DNA of 8,100 nucleotides from JBBRLA01 sp038231615 (GCA_038231615.1 JBBRLA010000390.1:1-8100); one strand, 5' to 3'; positions 1-7,068 are shown, numbered from the stretch's first letter. Notes: a model not told the origin generated them from the letters alone. Translations and numbers: made by a program.

Positions 1-405
1 ATGGTGGAAGTCATCCGGTGGTACATCCTGCACGAGTTTGGCAAGGCCCAGATGGTGCATCGAGTGGCCCCATTCCTGGTAGAGCGGTTCGCCGAGCGGC
101 GCCACGCTCTGGAGTCGTTCTTCATCGAGACCCAGCAACTGGGCTGGCTGCCCAAGGAGTTGATCGCCCTGTTCACCGGGATCATCCACGGCAAGGGGAC
201 CAGCCCATCGGACTTCCACCTGGTGCAAGAGGTAGCCTGGGCCTTCCGGCACCTGACCTACCGGCAGATCATGGAGCTGGTGAAGGGGCAGGCCTACTAC
301 GGGTTCAAGAATTGCAGCGACCCGAACTTGCGCGACCTTGCGTTTTTAGTAAACCAGCGCCCCAGCGCCACCTGGGCCGGCGGCGAGACGGTGACGCTGC
401 TGTAG
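1..405 (+). CDS. hypothetical protein, possibly 5'-truncated by the window edge
   Basis: A reading frame of 134 codons begins with ATG at the first base of the window and ends with TAG. The frame is open right to the edge, so the real start may lie upstream and the protein may be longer. Codon choice favours G or C in third positions and looks like real coding sequence. The product appears soluble and mixed alpha-helical, rich in aromatic and charged residues (for example the stretch HEFGKAQMVHR near residue 11 and a GIIHGKGTSPSD loop near residue 60). No signal peptide or membrane segment is visible, and I recognise no domain. A second unrecognised gene follows on the same strand after a 108-base gap, so the two may be co-transcribed. 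Nothing here supports a function. Confidence 0.6.
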   Translation: MVEVIRWYILHEFGKAQMVHRVAPFLVERFAERRHALESFFIETQQLGWLPKELIALFTGIIHGKGTSPSDFHLVQEVAWAFRHLTYRQIMELVKGQAYYGFKNCSDPNLRDLAFLVNQRPSATWAGGETVTLL

Positions 406-496
406 GGCGGGAAAGGGATCAGCGCCACGAGATCAGGAAAGGACGGCGCGGACGCCCAATCGTGGTAAGGATCGAAAGCGGGTATACCCCTTTCCT

Positions 497-502
497 AGGG
501 AG
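497..502 (+). promoter_or_regulatory. ribosome binding site for the gene at 514
   Basis: AGGGAG lies 11 bases before the ATG at 514. The spacing is slightly long, but this is the only purine-rich Shine-Dalgarno-like sequence close to that start, and it supports choosing ATG 514. Confidence 0.4.
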
Positions 503-513
503 CCCGTGAAGTA

Positions 514-1089
514 ATGGCCCAGCTTGATCACTTCGCGACGTTTGACGAGTCCCTGGCGATGCTGCAAGACATCTTTGCCCGCGGGGACATCCGGGCCTAC
601 GCCGGCCAGGGCCCCTATGATCAGCCGTCCGCGGCGGCCTTCACGGCGCTGACTGACGAGTTGAAGGAGCGCATACGCCGCAATCCGAGCCTGTATCTGG
701 CCGGGTCATTTTCGCCGCACTCGCCTCTCTTCACGCAGCAGGACCAGGGCCCGCACGCAGGGAAGTTCTTCTTGTTTGACAGCAAAGGGGGCCCGCACCT
801 GAGTCTCCTGCTCGCCCGCGATCGGCTCCTTGATGGCCGGCTGACGCTCCTTGGGGGCAATCTGTCGTCGCAGTCGGAGTACCAGCTAGAGCGCGGCTCC
901 TACGAGAAAGCCTCGCCGGCCCTCAAGGACGCCTTTTCCGACATCAGCAAGCGGATGAAGAAGCACCTCACCCGCTACAAGAGCGTGTGGATCGGCAAGG
1001 AAGCCCTCGACCAGGTGAAGCACGGGCGGCTCTTCCTGCCCGAATGGATCGACAAGCCTGCGGCCACCGCTGGCGTCTTGTCGGGGTAG
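514..1089 (+). CDS. hypothetical protein, C-terminus abutting an IS remnant
   Basis: A 191-residue product with ATG start, a plausible ribosome binding site and coding-like codon use. It looks soluble and lacks membrane segments or a signal peptide. The middle (about residues 60-120) has a YLAGSFSPHSPLF stretch and a repeated hydrophobic pattern (LSLLLARDRLL then LTLLGGNLSS). The C-terminal third is basic and helical (KRMKKHLTRYKS). I recognise no family. Its last codons run up to the point where similarity to a DDE transposase begins on the opposite strand (about 1089). The final residues, from about WIDKP onward, may therefore be read from IS-derived or junction DNA, and the original C-terminus may have been replaced or cut. 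It probably belongs with the unrecognised gene upstream on the same strand. Function unknown. Confidence 0.6.
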   Translation: MAQLDHFATFDESLAMLQDIFARGDIRAYAGQGPYDQPSAAAFTALTDELKERIRRNPSLYLAGSFSPHSPLFTQQDQGPHAGKFFLFDSKGGPHLSLLLARDRLLDGRLTLLGGNLSSQSEYQLERGSYEKASPALKDAFSDISKRMKKHLTRYKSVWIGKEALDQVKHGRLFLPEWIDKPAATAGVLSG

Positions 1090-1325
1090 AAGGTGACGGT
1101 GATGCCAAGCTCGAACATGGGCAGGGCAAGACAGGAGAGGTTGTAACAGAGGATCTTGCAGAGCACTTCGTTCGCCTGGGCATCGGGGATCTTAGAGCGA
1201 ACGGACCCGCCGAACTTCCGCTTGATCGCCGAGAAAGCCGACTCGACGTTGGACCGTTGGTGGTAGTGCTTCAGGAACTCCTCTTGCTGGAACATGAACA
1301 GGCCCCAGAGGCGTAGGAGGGGTGA
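1089..1325 (-). pseudogene. C-terminal remnant of a DDE transposase (IS4/IS5-like)
   Basis: On the minus strand a frame open from 1439 to 975 contains a stretch typical of the end of DDE transposases of the IS4/IS5 superfamily (Transposase DDE, PF01609-type). It has an FMFQQEEFLKHYHQRSNVES motif, then AIKRKFGGSVRSK, an ANEVLCKILCYNLSCL helix and a closing ELGITVTF. The glutamate of NVES, at about 1242-1244, is probably the third catalytic acid. The two catalytic aspartates and the whole N-terminal half are missing. Sequence before about 1325 in this frame does not resemble a transposase and runs into the antisense of the ATPase gene. This is therefore a dead fragment, not a mobile element able to move itself. 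No terminal inverted repeats or target duplication could be identified by eye. The exact IS family is not certain. Confidence 0.75.
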
Positions 1326-1397
1326 CAGGCGGTGTATCAGCGACGGGAACCTGAAGTTTTTGTGGTCAGGGCGACCAGAGTTCAGTATTTTCCTTCG

Positions 1398-3010
1398 ATG
1401 GATCTCCTCCCCAGGCACACCAACACCGCCTTCGTCCAATTACAGCGCCGAGCCGAGAATGCCGATCCCTCAAGGCTAGTGTCAACCTTTGTCAATATGG
1501 GTAACCTTCTTACCCTGCTGTCGTCTAAAGACCACCAGATTATCTATGGTCGCCGGGGGACCGGCAAGACACATGCCCTTCTCTATCTGGCAGATCAGGC
1601 CCGTCAGCGAGGAGACATTTCCATCTACCTCGATATGCGCACGGTCGGCTCTACCGGGGGCATATACGGAGATCCCACCATTCCGCTTCCAGAAAGGGTA
1701 CCCGGCTACTAATTGATACGCTGGCGACCTTGCATGATCATCTGATGAGCTATGCGCTCGAAAACGAAGAGGCGATCGACCTATCTCATCTAAGCGCTAT
1801 CCTTGAACGCTTATCGGAAGAGATTCGCCAGGTAAGCGTGGTGGGCAATATCGAACGGCAGACGACCACGGCAGATAGCAGCGAAGCGAAAGATAATCTC
1901 AATTTGGGTGTGGGCATCGACGGAAAGGGCCCTCAACTAAAGGCCGATTTTGGATTCTCCGATACCATTGGTAGAAAGTCGGAGGCCAAGGTTACGGAAA
2001 GTGGGGCGCTCCGCCATAGAATCCACTTTGGTTCTCTGACCAAGGTGCTGATTGATTTGGTCAAGTTTCTCAATGGCAAACGTATCCTCTTCGTCCTTGA
2101 CGAGTGGAGCAATATCCCCCTGGATTTGCAACCCTATCTGGCCGATCTGATCCGTCGATCGATGTTTCCGGTTAGGGGCTTTACGGTCAAGATCGGCGCC
2201 ATTGAGCAGCGCTCGCGGTTCCGCCTTTCAACTCAAGCGGGCGACTACATCGGCATCGAAGTTGGCGCGGATGCCGCAGCCGATTTGAATTTGGACGACT
2301 TCATGGTCTTCGGTAATGACTCGACGAGGGCCAAGGACTTCTTCAGGGAACTTCTTTACAAGCACACGCTGGCGATCATCGGGGACAAGGATTTCCCAGT
2401 GATCGGATCGAGCAGCACGCTACAACGTGTCGCCTTTACTCAGCACAATGCCTTCGATGAGTTTGTCAGGGCGGCGGAAGGTGTCCCGCGAGATGCAATC
2501 AACATCATATCCGTGGCTGCTCTTCGCGCAGGAGATGACCCAATCTCGGTCAACCACATCAGAGGATCGGCAAAGACATGGTACGAGCGCGACAAAGAAT
2601 CCGCAGTCGCCGCTAACCCACGAGCGCGACTACTACTCCACTGGATCATTGACGAAGTAATCGGCACCAGGCGCGCCAGGGCGTTCCTTTTGCAGAGCAA
2701 TGTCTCCCATCCCTTAATAGAGAACCTGTTTGACTCCAGGGTGCTTCATATCATCAAGAAGAGCGTGTCCGCGAGCGAGCATCCAGGGGCTAGATTTAAC
2801 GTCTATGCCCTAGACTTCGGTTGCTATGTTGATCTCATCTCGACCGGCAAGGCACCGCAGGGTCTTTTCGAAGAAGCCGATGATAACGGACGGACCAAGT
2901 TCGTCGAAGTGCCGGTTGACGACTATCGATCGATCCGCCGAGCCGTGCTTGACTTGGCTGTGTTCGAGTCCAATGCGCCTGAGTTAGGCATCTCCCAGTC
3001 GGCCAAGTAG
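1398..3010 (+). pseudogene. P-loop AAA/ORC-CDC6-like ATPase, split by a one-base frameshift
   Basis: Two frames together encode one ATPase. The first (ATG 1398, stop TAA 1710-1712) carries Walker A, GRRGTGKT, at residues 51-58, then a STGGIYGDPTIPLPER segment. The second frame, ending with TAG at 3008-3010, takes up TRLLIDTLATLHDHL from about base 1700. It carries a Walker B strand ILFVLDE (about residues 230-236 when joined), a segment VKIGAIEQRSRFRL and a C-terminal part that could be a winged helix. In relatives as I recall them, PLPER is followed by a small residue and TRLL. Adding one G to the G run at 1696-1698 gives ER-G-TRLL and joins the frames into about 537 residues. Translation as given would make only a 104-residue stub; TTG 1730 is the listed start of the second frame and could allow re-initiation. 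A polar linker lies at about 150-200. ATG 1398 was chosen because family-like sequence follows it; no clear ribosome binding site is seen. Family recognition is from memory; cellular role unknown. Confidence 0.8.
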
Positions 3011-3195
3011 GGGCGCACTTGCGGTTAGTTGGACGCCCCCTCCGGGCAGATGACGCCACTGCCACCAGCGGAACCCCATAGTTCGGCGAAGCTGCGGGAG
3101 CGGTCGGCTAGGCTGTGCCGGAGAGCGGAGCGGGCAAAGGCAGCGTGCGGACGAGGCAGTGGCCGCTCATCAACGGCTGGCCGATGGTCCGACAA

Positions 3196-3230
3196 GAATT
3201 GCCGGGCAGCGTGGGGAATTACCGGGCAAC
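3196..3230 (+). repeat. imperfect 15-base direct repeat, 20-base period
   Basis: GAATTGCCGGGCAGC at 3196-3210 and GAATTACCGGGCAAC at 3216-3230 match at 13 of 15 positions and are spaced 20 bases start to start. Only two copies are seen and their function is unknown. Confidence 0.45.
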
Positions 3231-3272
3231 CCCTAAATGGCAGGCAAAGCCCCGGCCGCGCCCCTGTCCAGG

Positions 3273-3337
3273 GCCGCGGACTCGGCCAGGTAGGTGTACA
3301 CGGGGCACCTCGGCCGCGGGATCGATCGGCCAGGTAG
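3273..3337 (+). repeat. two copies of a GCCGCGG ... TCGGCCAGGTAG unit
   Basis: TCGGCCAGGTAG occurs exactly at 3282-3293 and 3326-3337, 44 bases apart. Each copy is preceded by GCCGCGG (3273-3279 and about 3313-3319), with a slightly different gap, so the repeated unit is larger than the 12-mer. The second copy ends just before the stop codon region of the minus-strand amidotransferase gene. It may be a local duplication. No function can be assigned. Confidence 0.5.
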
Positions 3338-3343
3338 ATTCTT

Positions 3344-5299
3344 TTACCCGCTCAGGCCGTGATGCCGGAGCCACAGCTCGACGTTCAACGCCTTCCAGAA
3401 GGCGTAGCTCTCTTTGCTGGCGCCCGTTTTCGCCGATCCCGACGGGCCATCCTCCGCGCAGAAGCGGGCGAAGGCCGCTTTCAGCGCCGCCACCCGGAAC
3501 CAGCCTCGCTCCTCCAGGCTGCGGGAGGCCAGCAGATCTTGAAAGAGCGGGCGCAGCGGACCCCGCAGCCAGCGCCCCTCGGGCGTGGCGAAGCCGATCT
3601 TGTCGGCGCGCAGGCGCACGCTCTCGGGCAACACGCCCCGCAGGCTGCGGCGCAAGAGGGCCTTGGTGTAGCCGTCTTCCAGCAGGTCCGCCGCCGGCCG
3701 CCCCAGGCAGTGCTGCACCAGGCGGTAATCGAGGAAGGGCGCCCGCGCCTCGATCGAGGCGGCCATGCTGTTGCGGTCCTCGTAGCGCAGGATGGTCTGC
3801 AAGGACGAACCCACGGTGAGCTGATACAGGTAGCCATGGAGCAGACTGCGCCGGTTCCATTCACCCAGGAGCGGCGGGTCCACCGGCTGCGGCGGGGCGT
3901 GCAGGCGGAAGAACGGGGCCGCCGGCTGGGCGAAGAACCCGCGCCACTTGCGGTCTAGGTATCGGTCATACAAAGCTGCCGGCAGCGCCTCCCGCAGCAG
4001 GGTGGCGCCCGCCCCCAGAAGCGACCAGAGCGGCCGGTAGCCATGAAGCCGGGCGGCCCCCCGCAGCTCATGGGACAGGCGCGAAAGGGCCAGTTGTCGC
4101 AAGAGCCCGGCCCACAGGGGCCGGAATGCGCCATGGTAGCCGGTCAGCGTCTCGTCCGCGCCCTGCCCATCGAGCATCACGGTGATCCCCGCCTGCCGCG
4201 CCAGGCGAAACACGCAGTGCTGCGCCCATACCGAGGTGCCCCCGATGGGTTCGTCGTGCAGGTCGATGAAGCGCAGGAGCGCCTCGGGAGAGAAGACTTC
4301 TTCGGGCCGGATCTTCTCATTTGCGACCCCGGCGTGGGCGGCGACCTCGTCGATGAAGCGGCTCTCGTCCGCGGGATCGCCGGGGCCATAGACCGCCGAA
4401 AAGGTCCGCGGCCGGACTTTCAGGTCCAGCTGGGCCAGGCACACCAGCGAGGAGCTGTCCAGGCCCCCCGACAGGCAGGTGCCGACCTCCACATCGCTGC
4501 GCAGGCGCAGGCGGATGGCATCGGTGAGCAGTTCGCGGAAGCGCCCGTCGCCAGCTTCCCCACCGGCTTGCTCCGGGCAAACCGAAGGAGACAGGGCGTA
4601 CCAGGTCCGTGACCGCGGAACAAAATTCGCGCCCGCCGTGCCCGCCAGATCCAGCGCCACCATCCCCCCCGCCGGCACCCGCAAGAGCCCTGCGAAGAAG
4701 GTGTGCTCGCCCTCCTCGGTGGCGGCGTCGGCCAGGTAGCAGGCAAGGGCGTCGGCGTCCACCGCGATGGGCAGCAAAAGCCGCCGCGCCGCGTAGAGCA
4801 CCGCCTTGGGCTCCGACGCGGCGATGAAGATCCCCCGCTCCGGGCGCGACAGATAGTACAGGGGCTTCACCCCGAAACGGTCGCGCACCAGGGACAGCCG
4901 CCGCCGCTCCGTGTCCCACAGAAGTAGCGCGAACATCCCGTTCATCCGCTCCGGGGCTTGATCTCCGAAGCGGGAGAAGGCCGCCAGCAGCACCTCCGTA
5001 TCGCTGCGCGTCTGAAACGGCACCCCCAGCAGCGCCAGTTCCTCGCGCAGTTCCAGGTAGTTGTAGATCTCGCCGTTGTAGGACACCCACAGCGGCCCGC
5101 GGCGCATCGGCTGGTGCCCATCCGGGGACAAGTCGATGATCGACAGTCGCCGGTGTACCAAGGTCAGCGGTACCGAGTCGTCGCTGTATAGACCGGCGTC
5201 GTCGGGGCCACGGTGGGAAAGGAGCCGGCCCATGCCGGAGGCGATGTCTTCCCGCTCGGCGCGGGGCAAGGGGGCAAAGAGGCAGGCGATGCCGCACAT
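3344..5299 (-). CDS. asnB: AsnB-like glutamine-dependent amidotransferase
   Basis: The 651-residue product has the full two-domain layout of glutamine-hydrolysing asparagine synthases. The N-terminal class II glutaminase domain starts directly with MCGIA, so Cys2 becomes the catalytic nucleophile after Met removal. SHRGPDD (28-34) and YNGEIYN (74-80) line the glutamine pocket, and RDRFGVKPLYY lies at about 139-149. The synthetase domain carries the ATP pyrophosphatase loop SGGLDSSS at 277-284. The C-terminal end (ALNVELWLRHHG) is typical and complete. ATG 5299 is fixed by the obligatory MCG start and by GGGGAAG 9 bases upstream; the open frame further upstream is only antisense of the flippase gene. 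It lies 5 bases after the flippase gene, so the two are almost surely co-transcribed. In glycan loci such proteins (WbpS/WbtH type) are thought to amidate uronic acids rather than make free asparagine. That role is inferred here from neighbours; plain asparagine synthase is the alternative. Confidence 0.93.
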   Translation of the reverse strand: MCGIACLFAPLPRAEREDIASGMGRLLSHRGPDDAGLYSDDSVPLTLVHRRLSIIDLSPDGHQPMRRGPLWVSYNGEIYNYLELREELALLGVPFQTRSDTEVLLAAFSRFGDQAPERMNGMFALLLWDTERRRLSLVRDRFGVKPLYYLSRPERGIFIAASEPKAVLYAARRLLLPIAVDADALACYLADAATEEGEHTFFAGLLRVPAGGMVALDLAGTAGANFVPRSRTWYALSPSVCPEQAGGEAGDGRFRELLTDAIRLRLRSDVEVGTCLSGGLDSSSLVCLAQLDLKVRPRTFSAVYGPGDPADESRFIDEVAAHAGVANEKIRPEEVFSPEALLRFIDLHDEPIGGTSVWAQHCVFRLARQAGITVMLDGQGADETLTGYHGAFRPLWAGLLRQLALSRLSHELRGAARLHGYRPLWSLLGAGATLLREALPAALYDRYLDRKWRGFFAQPAAPFFRLHAPPQPVDPPLLGEWNRRSLLHGYLYQLTVGSSLQTILRYEDRNSMAASIEARAPFLDYRLVQHCLGRPAADLLEDGYTKALLRRSLRGVLPESVRLRADKIGFATPEGRWLRGPLRPLFQDLLASRSLEERGWFRVAALKAAFARFCAEDGPSGSAKTGASKESYAFWKALNVELWLRHHGLSG

Positions 5300-5304
5300 G
5301 ATCT

Positions 5305-6711
5305 TTAGCTTCCCCGGACCCGGCGCAAAAGCAAGAGGGGCGACTCCGGCCACACCATTCTTTTCGCCGGCACCGAGAAGCGCATGGCGAAGGCCGCGCT
5401 GATGATCGCGGCGGAGACCCCGTAGGCCAGGGTGCTGGCCAGCGCCGCCCCCAGCGCCCCGTGCCGCGGGATCAGATAGAGGTTGGCGCCGACATTCACG
5501 AAAAGCGCCACGACCTGCGAGAGGATCACGCTGCGCGGGTAGGCCCCGGCGCCCGAAAGGGTCCCCGCCTGCGGGTTGGAGAAGCACAGGAAGCAGCAGC
5601 CCAAAAGCACCAGCAGGCACGGCGCGAACGATCCGGCGAAGCGCGGCCCGTAGAACCCCACCAGAAGCGGCTGCCCCAGAAGCCCCATTCCCAAAAGGCA
5701 GCAAAGCCCCAGATAAAACGAGATCTTCGCCCCGTCCAGGGTCACCTGGGTCAGATCCTCCCGCGCCGCCGCCTTGGCGAAGAGCACCGCGTTCAGCGTC
5801 GTCGGCACCATCAGCGCCAGTTCGGCGATGCGCACCCCGGCCTGGTACAGGCCCAGTTCCTGCCGGGCGTGCTGCTTCAGCAGGTGCTGGATCAGGTACA
5901 CATCGATGCGCATGAGCAGGATATCCGGCACGATGTGCAGGAAATTTCGCCAGCCGATGGCAAAGGCCCGCCGCGTCAGGTCGGCATCGTCTCCGGGCCT
6001 GGGCTCACCTTTCGGCCCATCCTCCGCCTCGCGCCGCCACAGCCCGTGCTTCCGCGCCACCCGGTGCAGCGCCACCCCGGAGAGCATGCACAGCACGACA
6101 TTGCTTACGATCTGGATGCCCACCGCGGCGTGCGGGTCGAGCCTGCCGCTCAGATAGAGCCCCACGCAGAGCAAAAGTTGCAGCCCGCCGATGAGCAACA
6201 CCTGCACATTCTGCGCCTGGAACTGCTGCGTCCCCAGAAGCAGGCTCCCCAGCACATCGCGTAGATATTGCACGCACGCCGCCACCGAAAGGATCACCAC
6301 CTCCACCGGCAAACGATCGATCCGCGCCGTCCACTTGGAGAAAAAAAGCGCCGCCGCCGAGAGCACCCCCCCCGGGACTAGCACCAGCAGCCCCCGGTAC
6401 AGGGCGTGGACCAGCAGCGCCCGCAGCCGGGTCGGCCGTTCGCCCACCAGCACCGAGAGCGCCCCCGGCAGCCCCAGCGAGAGCACCGTGACCGCCATGT
6501 TCACGTCGACCAAAAGGGCGCTGTAAAGCCCCAGCCCATCGGGGTTCAGCCGCCGCGCCAGGATCGCCCCCTGCAAAAGACCCAGGGGCAGCACCGCCAC
6601 CCGGGTCAGCAAGGTCAGCAACACGGACCGGGCCAGCGGCGCCGAGACCCCCTTGGCGTCGGTCTTCACGTCCATTTTTGCTTCGGGCCCGTGTTCCGTC
6701 TCCTCCGCCAC
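5305..6711 (-). CDS. Wzx-like polysaccharide flippase (MATE/MVF-type exporter)
   Basis: A 468-residue, very hydrophobic inner-membrane protein with roughly 12 or more membrane segments. Hydrophobic stretches run from about residue 28 to 50 through 425-445, split by a charged cytoplasmic-type loop at about 220-250 (KHGLWRREAEDGPKGEPRPG). This layout, two halves of several helices around a central polar loop, fits polysaccharide biosynthesis flippases of the Wzx/RfbX group, which move undecaprenyl-linked repeat units to the outer leaflet. The motif RRLNPDGLGLYSALL near residue 53 matches the conserved early loop of the family (R-L-G-P-x-x-x-G-x-Y). The start is taken as GTG 6711, next to the TAG of the preceding gene, because GGGGTGA lies 8 bases before it. 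ATG at 6675 (residue 13) is possible but lacks a ribosome binding site. The next gene follows after 5 bases. Substrate not predictable. Confidence 0.88.
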   Translation of the reverse strand: MAEETEHGPEAKMDVKTDAKGVSAPLARSVLLTLLTRVAVLPLGLLQGAILARRLNPDGLGLYSALLVDVNMAVTVLSLGLPGALSVLVGERPTRLRALLVHALYRGLLVLVPGGVLSAAALFFSKWTARIDRLPVEVVILSVAACVQYLRDVLGSLLLGTQQFQAQNVQVLLIGGLQLLLCVGLYLSGRLDPHAAVGIQIVSNVVLCMLSGVALHRVARKHGLWRREAEDGPKGEPRPGDDADLTRRAFAIGWRNFLHIVPDILLMRIDVYLIQHLLKQHARQELGLYQAGVRIAELALMVPTTLNAVLFAKAAAREDLTQVTLDGAKISFYLGLCCLLGMGLLGQPLLVGFYGPRFAGSFAPCLLVLLGCCFLCFSNPQAGTLSGAGAYPRSVILSQVVALFVNVGANLYLIPRHGALGAALASTLAYGVSAAIISAAFAMRFSVPAKRMVWPESPLLLLRRVRGS

Positions 6712-6891
6712 CTAGAGCATCACCCCGTAGGATTCCGCTCGATCGACGCCGATCTGCACCCCCCGGGTCAGCGCCAGGGCCCGGATGTAGCGATTGTCGC
6801 ACCCGCGCACCAGGGTGCCGCCGCAACCGAACTCACCATCGTGGGTGTGGGGCGAAAAGACCACCATCCGCGGCTTTTTCATGGGACGCAT
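6712..6891 (-). pseudogene. internally deleted PIG-L (LmbE-like) deacetylase remnant
   Basis: A 59-codon frame that shows both ends of a PIG-L family N-acetyl-sugar deacetylase (PF02585), normally over 200 residues. Residues 9-29 (MVVFSPHTHDGEFGCGGTLVR) match the N-terminal strand and metal-site loop. Residues 36-57 (YIRALALTRGVQIGVDRAES and the following YG) match the family's C-terminal helix (usual form RG.Q.GV.YAEAF). The middle, with the second metal histidine region, is absent, so an in-frame deletion of most of the gene is the simplest reading. The usual PH(P/T)DDGE motif also reads PHTHDGE: the first aspartate, normally the general base, is a histidine. The product is surely inactive. 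Start ATG 6891 has AAGGCGAG about 11 bases upstream; ATG 6882 is also possible. Its TAG touches the flippase GTG, so it probably still leads that operon. A metagenome assembly collapse could also explain it. Confidence 0.7.
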
Positions 6892-6911
6892 TTTTTGCTC
6901 GACTCGCCTTT

Positions 6912-6938
6912 ATTAGATGATCGCCGGCCGACCCTCAA
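6912..6938 (-). promoter_or_regulatory. weak candidate promoter for the minus-strand glycan operon
   Basis: On the minus strand TTGAGG (6938-6933) is followed after 15 bases by TCTAAT (6917-6912), which matches 5 of 6 bases of the sigma70 -10 hexamer. The spacer is short, so this is tentative. It lies 20 bases before ATG 6891 and is in the expected place for the operon promoter. Confidence 0.3.
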
Positions 6939-7039
6939 CATACCAACAAGTAGAATGATGACGATCGCCAAAGATTCGCTCGCCAAGTGCTGGAGGTGCC
7001 GCGGTCCATCGATCCTGTCGCCTTCCTTTTCGCGAATTC

Positions 7040-7068
7040 TCGACAACAGCGACGGCGGATATTATACT
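7040..7068 (+). promoter_or_regulatory. sigma70-like promoter of the aminotransferase gene
   Basis: TCGACA (7040-7045) and TATACT (7063-7068) are separated by exactly 17 bases and match 5 of 6 positions each of the -35 and -10 consensus (TTGACA, TATAAT). Transcription would start at about 7074-7076, only a few bases before ATG 7078, so the mRNA would be leaderless or nearly so. This agrees with the lack of a Shine-Dalgarno sequence at that ATG. Confidence 0.6.

Larger units (their letters stand above)
3011..3343. other. gene-poor stretch between convergent genes, with short repeats
   Basis: This stretch lies between the stop of the ATPase gene (plus strand) and the stop of the amidotransferase gene (minus strand). 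I find no convincing gene in it: the open frames are long only because stop codons are rare in GC-rich sequence. It holds two imperfect direct-repeat pairs, listed separately. A perfect 5-bp inverted repeat with a 2-base loop (CCCTG TC CAGGG, about 3262-3273) has no T run on either side, so I do not call a terminator. It marks the change from the less GC-rich left half to the very GC-rich glycan locus. Confidence 0.5.

Noticed and set aside
1..1089. Toxin-antitoxin pair from the two hypothetical genes
   Set aside because: Neither product has a recognisable toxin or antitoxin motif, and the 108-base gap is unlike the usual overlap or close spacing.
975..1439. Whole 154-codon minus-strand frame as an intact transposase gene
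   Set aside because: Only the middle part resembles a transposase. The ends overlap the neighbouring genes, and the catalytic aspartates are missing.
1489..1716. 75-codon frame overlapping the Walker A region
   Set aside because: It reads the same bases in another frame. The frame with GRRGTGKT is clearly the coding one.
3262..3273. Inverted repeat CCCTG TC CAGGG as a terminator
   Set aside because: Short stem, 2-base loop and no T run on either strand, in a stretch so GC-rich that chance stems are common.
3115..3819. 234-codon plus-strand frame starting in the junction stretch
   Set aside because: It runs deep into the antisense of the amidotransferase gene, with a proline- and arginine-rich composition typical of a shadow frame. 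Its first 70 residues look less random, but I cannot tie them to any family.
5300..5704. Upstream extension of the amidotransferase frame to 786 residues
   Set aside because: It is antisense-frame overlap inside the same-strand flippase gene, in another frame. The family must begin with MCG, which fixes the start at 5299.
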